Shown in pieces: positions 45,007 through 56,579 of a stretch of 64,000 nucleotides of DNA (the first letter of the stretch is position 1; each line of letters begins with the position of its first letter). The position numbers and the translations under genes were made by a program. The DNA comes from Dromiciops gliroides. Its lineage: Eukaryota; Chordata; Mammalia; Microbiotheria; Microbiotheriidae. The stretch lies in contig NC_057861.1 of the NCBI RefSeq assembly GCF_019393635.1, forward strand, positions 458,980,330-459,044,329. The letters are read 5' to 3'. Below the pieces are notes generated by a model. The model saw only the letters and a list, made by a program, of their open reading frames with translations. It made no database searches and was not told the DNA's origin.

Positions 45007-45300
45007 GGATAGCATTTATTCTACAGAAATCCTTTGAAATTGTCTTGGATCATTGTATTGATCAGAGTGGCCAAGTCTTTCAAAACTGATCATCTTACAA
45101 CATTGTTGTTACTATGTACGATGACCTTCTGGTTCTTCTCACTTCATTGTACATAATTTCATATAGGTTTTCCCATGTTTTTTCTGAAACCACTCCCCTA
45201 GTCATTTCTTATAGCACACAGTAGTACTCCATCATAACCATATGCTAAAACTTGTTCAGCCACTGCCCAATTGATGGGCATCCCCTGGATTTCCAATTCT

Positions 45301-46348
45301 TTTTTTCATAAAAGTATTTTATTATTTTCTAGTTACATGTAGAGATAGTTTTCACCATTTGTTTTTATAAGATTTCTAGTTTCAAATTTTTCTCCTTCCC
45401 TTCCCTCTTCCCTCCCCAAGACAGCAAGCAACCTGATATAGGTTATATATGTACAATCACATTAAACATATTTCCACATTAGTCATGCCATGAAAGAAGA
45501 ATCAGAGCAAAAAGGAAAAACCTCAAAAAAGAAAAACAACAGCACCCAAAACAAAAGAAATGGTATGATTCAATCTGCACCCCTATTCCACAGTTCCTTT
45601 TTTTTTCTGGATTTGGAGAGCATTTTCCATCATGAGTCCTTAGGAACTATCTTGTACCATTGTATTGCTGAGAAGAATCAAGTCTATCACAGTTGATCAA
45701 CACATAATGTTGATGATACTGTGCACAATGTTCTTCTGGTTCTACTCATCTCACTCAGCATCAGTTCATGCAAGTCCTTCCAGGTTTCTCTGAACTCCTC
45801 CTGCTCATTGTTTCTTACAGCACAATAGTATTCCATTACATTCATATACCACAACTTGTTCAACCATTCCCCAGTTGATGGGCATCCCCTCAATTTCCAA
45901 TTCCTTGACACCACAAAAAGAGCAGCTTTAAATATTTTTGTACATGTGGGTCCTTTTCCATTTTTTATGATCTCTTTGGAAAAAAGTCCTAATAGTGGTA
46001 TTGCTGGGTCAAAGGGTATGCACAGCTTTATTTGCTCATCATTTCTTACAGAACAATAGTATTCCATTACATTCATATACCACAACTTGTTCAACCATTC
46101 CCCAGTTGATGGGCATCCCCTCAATTTCCAATTCCTTGACACCACAAAAAGAGCAGCTTTAAATATTTTTGTACATGTGGGTCCTTTTCCCTTTTTATGA
46201 TCTCTTTGCGAAAAAGACCCAAAAGTGGTATTGCTGGATGAAAGTGTATGCACAGTTCTATAGCCCTTTGGGCATAGTTTGAAATTGCTCTCCAGAATGG
46301 TTAGATCAGTTCACAATTCCATCAACAATGCATTAGTGTTCCAATTTG
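45301..46348 (-). mobile_element. L1 3' end nested in an older L1, with a 231-bp tandem duplication
   Basis: It starts with an L1 3' UTR (TTTTTTCATAAAAGTATTTT) and runs into the ORF2 C-terminus. An open frame at 45687-46253 (minus) encodes NKLWYMNVMEYYC twice. The host L1 resumes after it. GGATTTCCAATTCT at 45287-45300 and TGATTTACAATTCT at about 46348-46361 look like a diverged target duplication. Confidence 0.75.
45803..46264. repeat. Tandem duplication, 2 x 231 bp (77 codons)
   Basis: The block containing CACAACTTGTTCAACCATTC occurs at 45850 and again at 46081, an offset of exactly 231 bp, with near-identical sequence between. Unit boundaries are approximate. Confidence 0.85.
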
Positions 46349-46685
46349 ATTTACAATTCTAAACCAAAACAAAAAGTTGCTATAAATATTTTTGTACATG
46401 TAAATCCTTTTCCTTTTTCTTTCATCTCTTTGGGATACAGACCCAATAGTGGTATTTCTGGATCAAAGGGTATGCACAATTTTATAGCCCTTCAGAAATA
46501 GTTCCTGATTGGTTGATTCACTACTCCACCAGCAGCTGTTCATTGGTGTACCTCCAGCATTTTTCCTTTCTTATAGGTATAAGGTGGTACTTAATAGTTT
46601 TAATTTGTATTTTTCTAATCAATAATGATTTACAACATTTTTTCACATGATTTTTTCTTTTGAAAGCTGCCTGTCATATCCTTTG

Positions 46686-46839
46686 TTTTTTTGTTTTTTT
46701 TTCAGTAAGGCAATTGGGGTTAAGTGACTTGCCCAGGGTCACACAGCTAGTAAGTGTTAAGTGTCTGAGGCCGGATTTGAACTCAGGTACTCCTGACTCC
46801 AGGGCCGGTGCTTTATCCACTGCGCCACCTAGCTGCCCC
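46686..46839 (-). mobile_element. CORE-type SINE inside L1
   Basis: Reverse copy splitting the L1 motif ATATCCTTTGACCATTT. The duplicated TCCTTTG lies at 46679-46685 and 46840-46846. Confidence 0.9.
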
Positions 46840-47117
46840 TCCTTTGACCATTTATCAATTGGGGAATGGCTCTTATTTTTATAAATTTGACCCAATTCCC
46901 CATACATTTGAGAAATGAGACCTTTATTGAAGAAACTTGCTATTAAAAATTTTATTACTTCATGTCTATGGTACCTTTTAGCAAAATGTAGTTCCCTGAT
47001 TATCTCATTTAATTAGGTCTCCTATTGCTGTTGCTTTTTCTGAGATCATGATCATGATTACTATCTCAGCCTTTTATATTCATCTGAAACCCAATAGATT
47101 CTGTTTCAGGCCTTTTT

Positions 47118-47264
47118 TTTTTTCAGGACAATGAGGGTTAAGTGACTTGCCCAGGGTCACACAGCTAGTAAGTGTAGTAAGTGTCAAGTGTTAGGTCAGA
47201 TTTGCACTCAGGTCCTCCTGAATCCAGGGCCAGTGTTCTATTCATTGCACCACCTAGCTGCCCC
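47118..47264 (-). mobile_element. CORE-type SINE inside L1
   Basis: Reverse copy with an internal AGTAAGTGT repeat. CAGGCCTTTTT at 47107-47117 and 47265-47275 flanks it. Confidence 0.9.
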
Positions 47265-48212
47265 CAGGCCTTTTTTAAAAAACTCTGTATGTGTCTTCCC
47301 ATTTCAAATGTGCCTCTTATAAACAACATATTGTTGGATTTTGGTTTCTAATTCATTTTGCTTTCTGCTTCTGTTTTCTGGGTGAACTCATCCCATTCAC
47401 ATTTACAGTTATGATTACTAACTATAAATTTCCCTCTATCCTATTTTCTTATGTTTACCCTTCTCTCTCTTTTTATCCTGTCTCACCACAAAAGTCTGTT
47501 TTGCTTCTTATCACTGCTTCCCTTAATTCACCTTCTTTTTTGTCACCCCTCCATCAGCTTATCCCTTTCTCCTATTATTTCCCTATTGAGTCAATAGGTT
47601 TCTATATCCAATTGAGTGTGTGTGTTCTTCCCTCTTTGAACCAATTATGATGAGAGAGAGGTTCAGGCATTGCTCCCCATTTTCCTTTCCACTGTAAAAG
47701 CTCTTCCTTATGAACATCTTTTATGTAAGATAATTTTCTCCCATTTTGCCTCTTCCCCCTTCTTTTGGTGCATCCTTCTTTCTCACTCTTTCATTTATTA
47801 TTTTTTTTAGATCATCCCAGCATAATCAATTCATACTTGTACTCTCTTTTTTTGTGTAGGCCCCTAATAAATGCCAAAGTTCTTAGGAGTTACAAGTTAC
47901 CTTCCAATATAGGAATATAAACAGTTTAAACATTTTAATTCTCTTATGATTGCTCTTTCATGTTTATGGTTTTTTGCTTCTCTTGAGTCTTGCGTTTGAA
48001 TGTCAAATTTTCTATTCAGCTCTGGTCTTTTCAACAGGAATACTTGAAAGTTTTCTATTTTATTAAATATCCATTTTTCTTTTGAAGTATTGTACTCAGT
48101 TTTGCTGGGTAGGTGATTCTTGGTTGTAATCCTAGCTCCTTTGCCTTCCAGAATATTATATTCTAAGCCCTCTATTTCTTTAGTGTGGGAGCCACTAAAT
48201 CTTGTGTGCTTA

Positions 48213-48354
48213 GGGCAGCTAGGTGGCGCAGTGGATAGAGCACCAGCCCTGGATTCAGGAGAACCTGAGTTCAAATCCTGCCTCAAACACTTAACACTTA
48301 CTAGCTGTGTGACCCTGGGCAAGTCACTTAACCCCAACTGCCTCACCAAAAAAA
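48213..48354 (+). mobile_element. CORE-type SINE inside L1
   Basis: Sense copy. AAATCTTGTGTGCTTA at 48197-48212 and 48355-48370 is a perfect 16-bp duplication. Confidence 0.93.
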
Positions 48355-49724
48355 AAATCTTGTGTGCTTATGATTCCATGTGTGATCATTGTGGTTCCAT
48401 GATATTTGAACTGTTTCTTTCTGGCTGCTTATAATAGTTTCTCCTTGACCTGGGAACTCTAGAATTTGGCTACAATATTCCTGGGAGTTTTCATTTGGGA
48501 ATCTCTTTCAGGAGGTGATTAGTAGATTTCCACAATTTCTTTTTACTCTCTGGATAAAATATATTGGGGCAGTTTTCCTTAATAATTTCTTGAAATGTGA
48601 TGTCTTGCCTCTTTTTTTAAATTGTGGCTTTCAAGTAGTTCGATAAATTTTAAATTATTTCTCTTCAATCTATTTTCCAGGTCAGTTGTTTTTTCTATGA
48701 GATGTTTCACATTTTCTTTCATTTTTTCCATTCTTTTGACTTCGTTTTATTGTTTCTTGATGCCTTTTGGAGTCATTATCTTCCAGTTGCCCAGTTCTAA
48801 CTTTTAAAGAATTATTTTTTTCAATGAGCTTTTATGCCTCTTTTTCCATTTGACCAATTCTGCTTTTTAAGGAATTCTTTTCTTCAGTGAATTTTTATGA
48901 TTTTTTTTACCATTAAGCCAATTATGTTTTTAAGGTATTATTTTCTTTACTATTTTTGTGCTTCTTTTGTTAAGCTGTTATTTCTCTTTTTGTACTTATA
49001 TCACTCTCATTTCTTTTCCCAATTTTTCCTCTACCACTCTTTTTCTTTAATGCTTTCAGTAATTCCTGTTAGGCTTGTGCCCATTAGAATTTTTTGAGGC
49101 TTTGGTTGTAGCTGTTTCATCTTGTTGTCCTCTTCTGAGTTTGTATCTTCCCTACCACTGTCATAGGTTTTTATGGTCAATTTCTGTTTTGGCTGTTTGC
49201 TCATTTCCCCCCTGCTTATTTCTTGACTTTGAACCTTATTCTACAGTTGGACTCTGCTACCTTGAGGCAAGTAGACACTGTCCTAAGCTTCAGGCTTTTT
49301 ACTGCTGTTTTTTTTTTTTCCCAGAGCTCATCATTTTGGGAGTCTGCAAGTTTTTGGTGATGCAGGGAGAGGTGTGGTCATTGCTCTCCTGGTCTACACT
49401 CTGGTCTTTATCCGGATATGGTTCCTGGTCCCTTGCAGCCACAAGTACCAGTGCTCCTCTTGGCCCTAGAACTGTGTCCTGCTCTTCTATAACCACATGT
49501 GCTGGTGCTCCTCTCTTCCTTGTGATCTACCACAAACCCTCTTTTCCTCCCTGAACCTGCAACCAAGAACTGCTTATCAGCAGTAGAGCTAATCAGTGCC
49601 AACCACACCTAATGCCAGCAAAAGGTCACCTGTAATTTTTTTCTGATTAGTTATCTGACCCTGACCCCTTACCATTTCTCAGTAAAAATTTTTAAGTAGC
49701 AATTATGATATATAAGCTCCTGAA

Positions 49725-50130
49725 TAATAGCCATATAATCACCAACAAGCATGTATTAAATGCTTAACAATGTTCCAGGTGCTGGAGATACAAAGAAATG
49801 GAAAAACAGTATCCCTGCACTTGAGGAGCTTACATTCTAATCACTATGTACAAAAAAGATATATGCAGAGTAGAAGGTGATCTTGGAGGGAAGGCACTGG
49901 GGGCAGGGGCAGGAGGGGAAGCAGGCAGGGGATGAGGCCTCTTATAGAAGGTGGATTTTAAGCTGAATCTTGAAGGAATCCAGGAGGCAGGTGTGAGGAG
50001 GGAGAACTGTTCATGGACAACAATCAGTAAAGAGTCACAGATAAAAGATGGAGTGTCATGTTCAGGGCACAAGAAGAAGGCTAGTGTAGCTGGATCGTAG
50101 AGGGAGGGAAGGACAGAATTTGGAACTCAA
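49725..50130 (-). mobile_element. L2 3' end, antisense
   Basis: Reads CAAGCATGTATTAAATGCTT, GTGCTGGAGATACAAAGAAA, GAGGAGCTTACATTCTAATC, the reverse L2 terminus, followed by its upstream segment. Confidence 0.7.
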
Positions 50131-50142
50131 AACTTTTTTAAA

Positions 50143-50301
50143 GGGGCAGCTAGGTGGCGCAGTGGATAGAGCACTGGCCCTGGAGTCAGGAAGACCTGAG
50201 TTCAAATTGAGCCTCAGACACTTAACACATGCTGTGTGACCCTAGGCAAGTCACTTAACTCCAATTGCCTCACACACACAAAAAACAACAACAACAACAA
50301 C
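50143..50301 (+). mobile_element. CORE-type SINE with (AAC)n tail
   Basis: Sense copy, GGAGTCAGG / CTTAACAC subfamily. AAAACTTTTTT-type repeats at 50129-50142 and about 50302-50316 flank it. Confidence 0.88.
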
Positions 50302-50389
50302 AAAACTTTTTTTAAAATGTTAAAAAGGATTTTAACATGTAATTGGAGAAAAATATTATATATAAAAAAGAAGACCATCTACAGTCTGT

Positions 50390-51005
50390 TACTCCACTTT
50401 TTCTCTTCTTACTCTCTTTTAGGCCCTTTACAGCCAGGCTTCCAATATCAGCATTCATCTGAAACTGCTCTCTCTAAAGTCACGGATAATCTCTTAATGG
50501 CCAAATCTAATGGCTTTTTCTCAATTTCCATTCTTCCTGGGTTCTGCAGCCTTTGACTCTGTTAACCACTCTCTTCTCCTGGATACCCTCCCTTCTTTAG
50601 ATTTTTATGACCCCCCCCCTTCCTTGTTCTCCTTTCATCTGTTTGACAGATCCCTCTCAGTATCTTTTGCCTGATCTTCACCTAATAACCATGGTTATCT
50701 AGCACAGTTCTGTCTTGGATCCTCTTCTTTTTCTATAATATTTGTTGATCTCATCACCTCCCATTAATTCAATGATCTACTTATCCATTCCTAAAATCTC
50801 TACTAACCTCCAATCACCCACTGCTTATAGGACATCTCAAACTGGATGTCTCAAATCAAACTCAACATGTTAAAAACGGAACTCATTATCTTTCCCCCCA
50901 AACCTCCCCTTTCCCAAACTTTCCTATTGCTGCCTAGGACACTACCATTCTCCTGGTCACCAGGCTCACAACCTAGGTGTCATCTTCAAGTCCTCACTTT
51001 AAAAA
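50390..51005 (+). mobile_element. L2 LINE fragment (reverse transcriptase)
   Basis: Reads QYQHSSETALSKVTDNLLMA, then FDSVNHSLLLDTL-like sequence near 50550, and QIKLNMLKTELIIFPPKPPL at about 50850. This is the L2 reverse transcriptase order, with frameshifts. Confidence 0.75.
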
Positions 51006-51207
51006 AAATTGTCAAGTATTATTCCAACAACATAAGTAAAAAAATTCAGTGTTTTCAGAATTAATTTTGGTGCTTACTGAAATACTATAGATGAAATTCC
51101 ATTGCAATCCAAATCAGTGAATGGCAAAATAATTTCCAAGCTCCATTTGTAATGAGATTTAGAGAGGCTAGGCAACCTATGATACAGTATATGAATTGTT
51201 TTAGATT

Positions 51208-52110
51208 TCAGTGCACAATTTGCCAATCATACCTGACCTGAGCTTTGTAGATGGTAGGGTGTTTGAAATTTTGGAGTAACTCCCAAGAAAGAGTAAATTT
51301 GGGATAAAACAGAATCAGTAAAATGTGTACCTTTGTCAGAATCAATGCGATTATTTTCTCTAAGGGGGACCCCTGTATTATGTGGTATGTTCTGGTATTC
51401 ATAGTTTTCTTAGTGTTCTTAATTTCTATAGTATCATCAGTCCCCTTTTTGTAATTCAAAAATTTCCTCACTATAACACAAAGGAAAGTTAAAATTAAAA
51501 TTAAAATAGGAATAGAACATTCGAACTCATAAGGACTGAACTTAAACATGAGATGAATCTTGATCTGGTTGAAAAGCCAGGAGAAGAGGCTTGGAACACT
51601 AAAACCCAGAAGTTCTCTCTGGTCCCACAGTCCCCAGTCCACTTCATAAAGTAAAAGGGAGAGAGGCTTGAAAATAGGAGGCTAAGAGTACTTAAGAGTT
51701 AAATCAGGTACTTAACCTAGGTGCTTAGCCATTAAGAAAAACCCAATTTAAAAATAAAATACTTTATTAATTTAAAAAAAAACAATTTAAAGAGACAGGA
51801 ACATATAGAAATAGGGAAAAATTTTCTTACCAAACTGGAAGATCAGAAGATTGAGGTTCAGCTTTCCTCTTTGTGGTCAGCCATCTGTAAGGTAGGTTGC
51901 TGTGATGTGGCTAAAATTCTAGCTATGCTGTTTAAAATTCTAATGAGTGGTCATCAATAACTTAGAAACTTTAGCAAGAGTTTAGACTTTTAAGCATTTA
52001 TTAAGGAGCCTAAGAATTTGGTGAAGAGAGAGAAAGAGGCCTAGATGCCTACATCTATCTATCTCAGGGAGCCAGCATTTCTAGAGAAAATGGCAAGAAA
52101 GCAAGTGTTA
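51208..52110 (-). mobile_element. Endogenous retrovirus fossil: LTR end plus env-like remnant
   Basis: On the minus strand an LTR-type segment (AATAAATGCTT and the family 'a' boundary, about 52020-51930) is followed within about 300 bp by a 144-residue open frame (51642-51208) with a hydrophobic stretch SIPILILILTFLCVIV. This is reminiscent of a transmembrane envelope tail. Gag and pol are not seen, so the copy is broken. Envelope identity is inferred from layout only. Confidence 0.35.
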
Positions 52111-52179
52111 TCTCCATAGCAAAGTGACACATCTGTAAATAATTCTGCTGTTCTAAAATGAGATTATTCACTTACAGAA

Positions 52180-53155
52180 AGAACTGTCCATGTGATCCAC
52201 TGATTTGGGGTTGGGGATTAGGCTATCCATTTATTTGTTCATTCTTAAATCTTGCTTATTACAAATGAATCTTATGTGTTTATTAAAGCAGACAAAGAAA
52301 TTTTACTTAAGAGCATTTATTAGTTTGTTGTAATACATACTGTATTCCTTTTATTCATTTAATTCATATTTTATCCAACAATTTGGACTTTTAACTAATT
52401 TAGTTGAGTATCATTTATTTAATTGAAAAACAGATTTTCCTGTTCTTTCAAGCTTTCCACATAGTCTCTTGCTTCCTGTAAGAAAGGAGAATTAAAATGA
52501 GGTTTTAAAATTGTAGTCACTTATCTTGACCTAAGGCTTTCTTCATTTCTTCAGTTTCCACCTTTCCATAATAAATTATTTTTTCTTTTATTATTCCATG
52601 ACAGATGTCTCCCTGATTTCTCTACATCCCCTTATGGCTGTTAACAAATACTTTATTAGAAATCACTCAGGACATTTGATACTGTTTGGCAGAAGTCTGC
52701 TGGTTTTTAACTGTGAGGAATCTCTCATTATTCTCTGATTTCCATCAAAGACAGGCCAGGTGTTTAAAAATGGTGATTTATTTTAAATCTTTAAAGCAGT
52801 ATCCATAATGAATCTGGTGGCTTATTGTTATCTGCAGTGGTTTTGTGTGCAATTAATTCCTGTAGCTGCAAGATTGCAAATACTCTGAGTGACCCCTTTT
52901 TTAGTTTTTGTTTTATTAGCTAATTCATCCACTGTATTGTTTTGTTTCTATTTTTAGGCTGAATAGAAACATGTGACAGACAGATGGTTGCATCAGATGC
53001 TAATCTAACGAGATGTTAAATAGTATCCTGGGATCAAAATACTAATATCAAACAATTCAAGGAGGATATACTTTGATTTAGGGGAGATAGATTATATTTT
53101 TTCACTTATTGTTATATTCCAAGTGTCTGCAATATAGGATATGTTATTACTAGCT
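52180..53155. other. Intergenic tract, nothing recognised
   Basis: AT-rich sequence without a gene, RNA or repeat that I can name. Confidence 0.5.
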
Positions 53156-53172
53156 CAGATTATTACTTTCTT

Positions 53173-53327
53173 TTTGTTTTTTTGGTTTTTTTGTAGGGCA
53201 ATGAGGGTTAAGTGACTTGCCCAGGGTCACACAGTTAGTAAGTGTCAAGTGTCTGAGGCCGGATTTTAACTCAGGTCCTCCTGAATCCAGTGCCAGTGCT
53301 TTATCCACTGCACTATCTAGCTGCCCC
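53173..53327 (-). mobile_element. CORE-type SINE
   Basis: Reverse copy. CAGATTATTACTTTCTT (53156-53172) and CAGATTATGACTTTCTT (53328-53344) flank it. Confidence 0.92.
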
Positions 53328-53647
53328 CAGATTATGACTTTCTTAAATAAGTTATTGGGTAGATTAAGCCAGCATTTGCAATCAGTTCCTTATAAATTTG
53401 GATTTGCTATTAATCTTTCATATCATTATTCAGGTTTATACTGAAGTAAAAAAAGATACTCTTAAAATGGTTAAAATAATTTACATCTACTACTACTACT
53501 ACAATTTTAATCATTTAGGCCTTCATTAATCAGTACCAATAGTTTAGTAGCACTATAATTATAATTTTAAAATAAATTTTAAGTCAATGAAACCAACTTC
53601 ACTATTTACTATTTAGTTTTAGAACTGTGTACCTCCAATTTATTCTA

Positions 53648-53830
53648 GTTTTTGTTTTTGTTTTTGTTGGGGTGGTTTTTGTTTTTGTTTTTGTTTTTTG
53701 GTGAGGCAATTGGGGCTAAGTGACTTGCCCAGGGTCACACAGCTAATGTCAAGTATCTGAGGCCGGATTTGAACTCATGTCCTCCTAAATCCAGGACTGG
53801 TGCTCTATCCACTGTGCCACCTAGCTGCCC
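53648..53830 (-). mobile_element. CORE-type SINE with (TTTTTG)n tail
   Basis: Reverse copy, GGTGAGGCAATTGGGG subfamily, with a tail expanded to TTTTTG repeats. TCCAATTTATTCTA (53634-53647) and CTCAATTTATTCTA (53831-53844) flank it. Confidence 0.9.
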
Positions 53831-54396
53831 CTCAATTTATTCTATCAGCCCAGTCTGCTACAATAGAAGTCTGCCATTTAGTTTACAGAGTGGCATGATA
53901 CCTTGAATTTATGCTAATTAGTAAGATTTAATGTTCTTATTTTACAATATAGCTACATATCTTTCTTATTGCTTACATAAGTATTTTTATTTGTTGATTT
54001 GCTGTTTAAGCCACAGAAATGTTGAAACTTGACAGCATTGGTATGATGTCATTGAACTAAATGCCCACCAAGGGTTTTTGACACTAGAAATGCCTACCTG
54101 CTTGAAGACAAAGCTACATCCTTGAACAGGTTAATGGATGATCTGGAAAGACGTAAAGCACTTAGTAAACTTTGTCATCTGTAAACTATCTGAATAAGGT
54201 GTACCTTCTGGTGGTCCTAAAAACTTAAAAATCAGAGAGAATACCTGGTAACTAATGACCATCATATCACTGAAGAAGAGAGTGAGATTTAATATTCCAG
54301 ACCATTTTACAAAGGAAAGGACTGTTTGAAGTTGCTGTCCAGTGCATATATATGAGAAAAAATTAACATATGTAGATGTAGAACAAGGCTTTCAGT

Positions 54397-54630
54397 ATGA
54401 TGAATTGCAGTTGTTTTGGTGAAAGTTGCTATATTTACCTGATGAGGAACCATTTGATTCCTAAACAGGACATGCCATACAAAGACATTGCAGCAATTGA
54501 CCAAAATAGAGATACAGATGAGGTTATTGAAAGTACTCTCAAGGGACCAGCTTTTGATCTAGTCTATGATCAGAAATCTGAAGACCCTGCTGTGATAATA
54601 TTAGAACACATGTGCAGACTAGAGAAGTGA
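54397..54630 (+). other. Weak gag-like (PNMA/Ty3-gag-like) fragment
   Basis: A 77-residue open frame with IESTLKGPAFDLVYDQKSED and VIILEHMCRLEK. It faintly recalls the (L)ESLRGPALDVV...LEALEQ(V)FG capsid segment of PNMA/gag-derived proteins. No other part is recognised and the match is by eye, so it could be chance. If real it is an old, broken remnant. Confidence 0.2.
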
Positions 54631-54814
54631 TTTGACATACTAGAGAAGTGATTTGACATAGTAGAGACTCCTCAGCAAACTTAAGAAAATTTCATATTAT
54701 TAATGTCTTTTGCTTTACAAAAGCTAACATATCATATCTGTTTCCAAATATCTCTCCTCCCCCACTCATAGAGCCATCTTTTGTAAAAAGATTGAAAAAG
54801 AAAGAAAAAAAAAC

Positions 54815-55164
54815 CAGTTCAGCAAAACTAATGCATTGACTGTGTTTGACAGTATATACAATATTCCATACCCATAGATGTTGTAGTTATTGTAGTCAAT
54901 GTGTATAACATTTTCTGGTTCTGCTTGCATTTCTTTGTATCCATTCATATAGGTCTTCTCATGATTCATAACTACAACAACATAAATGGAAAAATATAAG
55001 AAACAGTCAATCACTTTTATATAATCTGTGATTATGATGTCAAGCCTCTGGTCTCAGAGAAGAGTTGAGAACATATACTTTTCTCCTTTGCAGAGTCAGG
55101 GCTATGGGTATGGAATATTGTATATACTGCCAGACACAGTCAATGTATTAGTTTTGCTGAACTG
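54815..55164. repeat. Inverted repeat, 63-bp arms
   Basis: 54815-54877 and 55102-55164 are reverse complements with three mismatches (CAGTTCAGCAAAACTAAT... against ...ATTAGTTTTGCTGAACTG), separated by 224 bp. The sequence right of the second arm resembles an L1 3' end (ACCACAATTTATTAGCCATT). Confidence 0.85.
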
Positions 55165-55289
55165 TTCATTACATTAATATACCACAATTTATTAGCCATT
55201 CCCCAATCATGGGCATCTACTTTGTTCAGAGATTTTTACTACTATAAAATAAATTAATATTTTGGCCATAGCAAGCTTTTACTAAATTC

Positions 55290-56520
55290 TTCAGCATATA
55301 TTAGTATGAAAAGGAGGATCCATCCAAGTTCTTGGAGACATTGCTTCAAAGTGGTCAAGGAAGTAGGGAAACCAAAAAACATAGACAGTATCAAGTTGTC
55401 CGAGTAAGCAGTGGACTGGCAGGTAACAGGCAGATGATGCTATGAGAACACTTGTTTGAACCTGAATGGACAAACAGCTACTGTACATAATATGATTATT
55501 TGAGACAAAAGCTGACTTCTGGGTAGAAGATCCTCACAAAATACTACCCTAAACACCTTTACATGCATGGGATATGGAAGCAAGGTGAAAGACCACTTCT
55601 GGATGACCAGACCTGCAATTAGGAGCTCAGGCAAATTTTACTGAGAAATTACACAATGAGCAGGACTGCTACTACATTAAGGACAAAGAATTGGGAGACC
55701 CAAGGAAACACTGACACCAAACACAGCTAAAGAGGTGGAACTATCTTCTGAATGGGCTGTGCTCTAGATGTCATGCTGGATGCACTTCATGGGTGAAGAC
55801 AGACTTTGCTCAATAGAAGTTCCTTACTACCAGACCACATGTCAGGAAATAATGGAAGCCTCAGGAACAGAGGTCACTGCAGTCTGAAAACCCTAAACTT
55901 GACTCCAGCAACAACTACTCATGGGATCTCTCCACTGGGATTGCTCCACATACAAGTGATTATGAGGATTGAAGGTCTAAAATGCCCTGCTGTGTTAGAA
56001 GATCTCCTGTGATTTTGTATGCCAAGTTATTTTGTAAAGAGACTTTTACCAGAAAATACCTTTACAGCCTACTACATGGATTGAATGAGATCAGAACCAT
56101 TGATCCAAAGAAGACAGGCATTCTTACCATATGTCTACATCCAAGTGATCTATATGCATTAAATATTTTTCTGGGATTTAACTATCATTGCTAAATTTCA
56201 CAAAGATCTCTCACTTGTGAATATGAGGTTAGGAAAAAAGCAAAGGAAAAAACAGCAAGAAAGGGAAACTCTAAATCCCTTGAACACCAGAAATTGTTGG
56301 AATGAGAAGTCTGAACATGCTTTTAAGGATTTCTTCAACTACCTCTTCCATGGACAGGCACACCCAAGCAGCTTGTTTGTGCTGCACCCTAGTCACATAC
56401 CAAGAAACGAGCAATATCAATTGAACTTTCCAGGAAAGGACTTGAGGACCAAGAGGCTCATTATCTATTATCTATCTATCACTTTGAAGTGAGCTGCCAC
56501 TGAGAAGTTCTGAGACTATA
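55290..56520. other. Unexplained tract before the DERL2 pseudogene
   Basis: No recognisable protein, RNA or repeat family. Several 60-90-codon open frames exist on both strands but show no motif. Confidence 0.4.
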
Positions 56521-56579
56521 TGTATGGAATATAATTTCAACGGTTTGCTATTACATTTTTTCAGTGCTAATTTGAACAC

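Larger units (their letters stand above)
44560..49600 (-). mobile_element. Internally deleted L1 / HAL1-like element, antisense, with nested insertions
   Basis: Reading on the minus strand from about 49600, a 5' leader is followed by decayed ORF1 at about 49000-48030 (GGTCAAGGAGAAACTATTAT, AACTGAGTACAATACTTCAA order). Next come a spacer, a short ORF2 endonuclease piece (near 47100-46985), a jump to the ORF2 C-terminal part (about 46965-45000) and the 3' UTR near 44560. It is broken up by SINEs at 44854, 46686, 47118 and 48213 and by another L1 at 45301-46348. The 5' limit is approximate. Confidence 0.65.

Noticed and set aside
48209-48358. SINE heads as functional tRNA genes
   Set aside because: The head has tRNA-like promoter boxes but no cloverleaf with a credible anticodon arm and T arm was evident, and it is fused to a core and tail.
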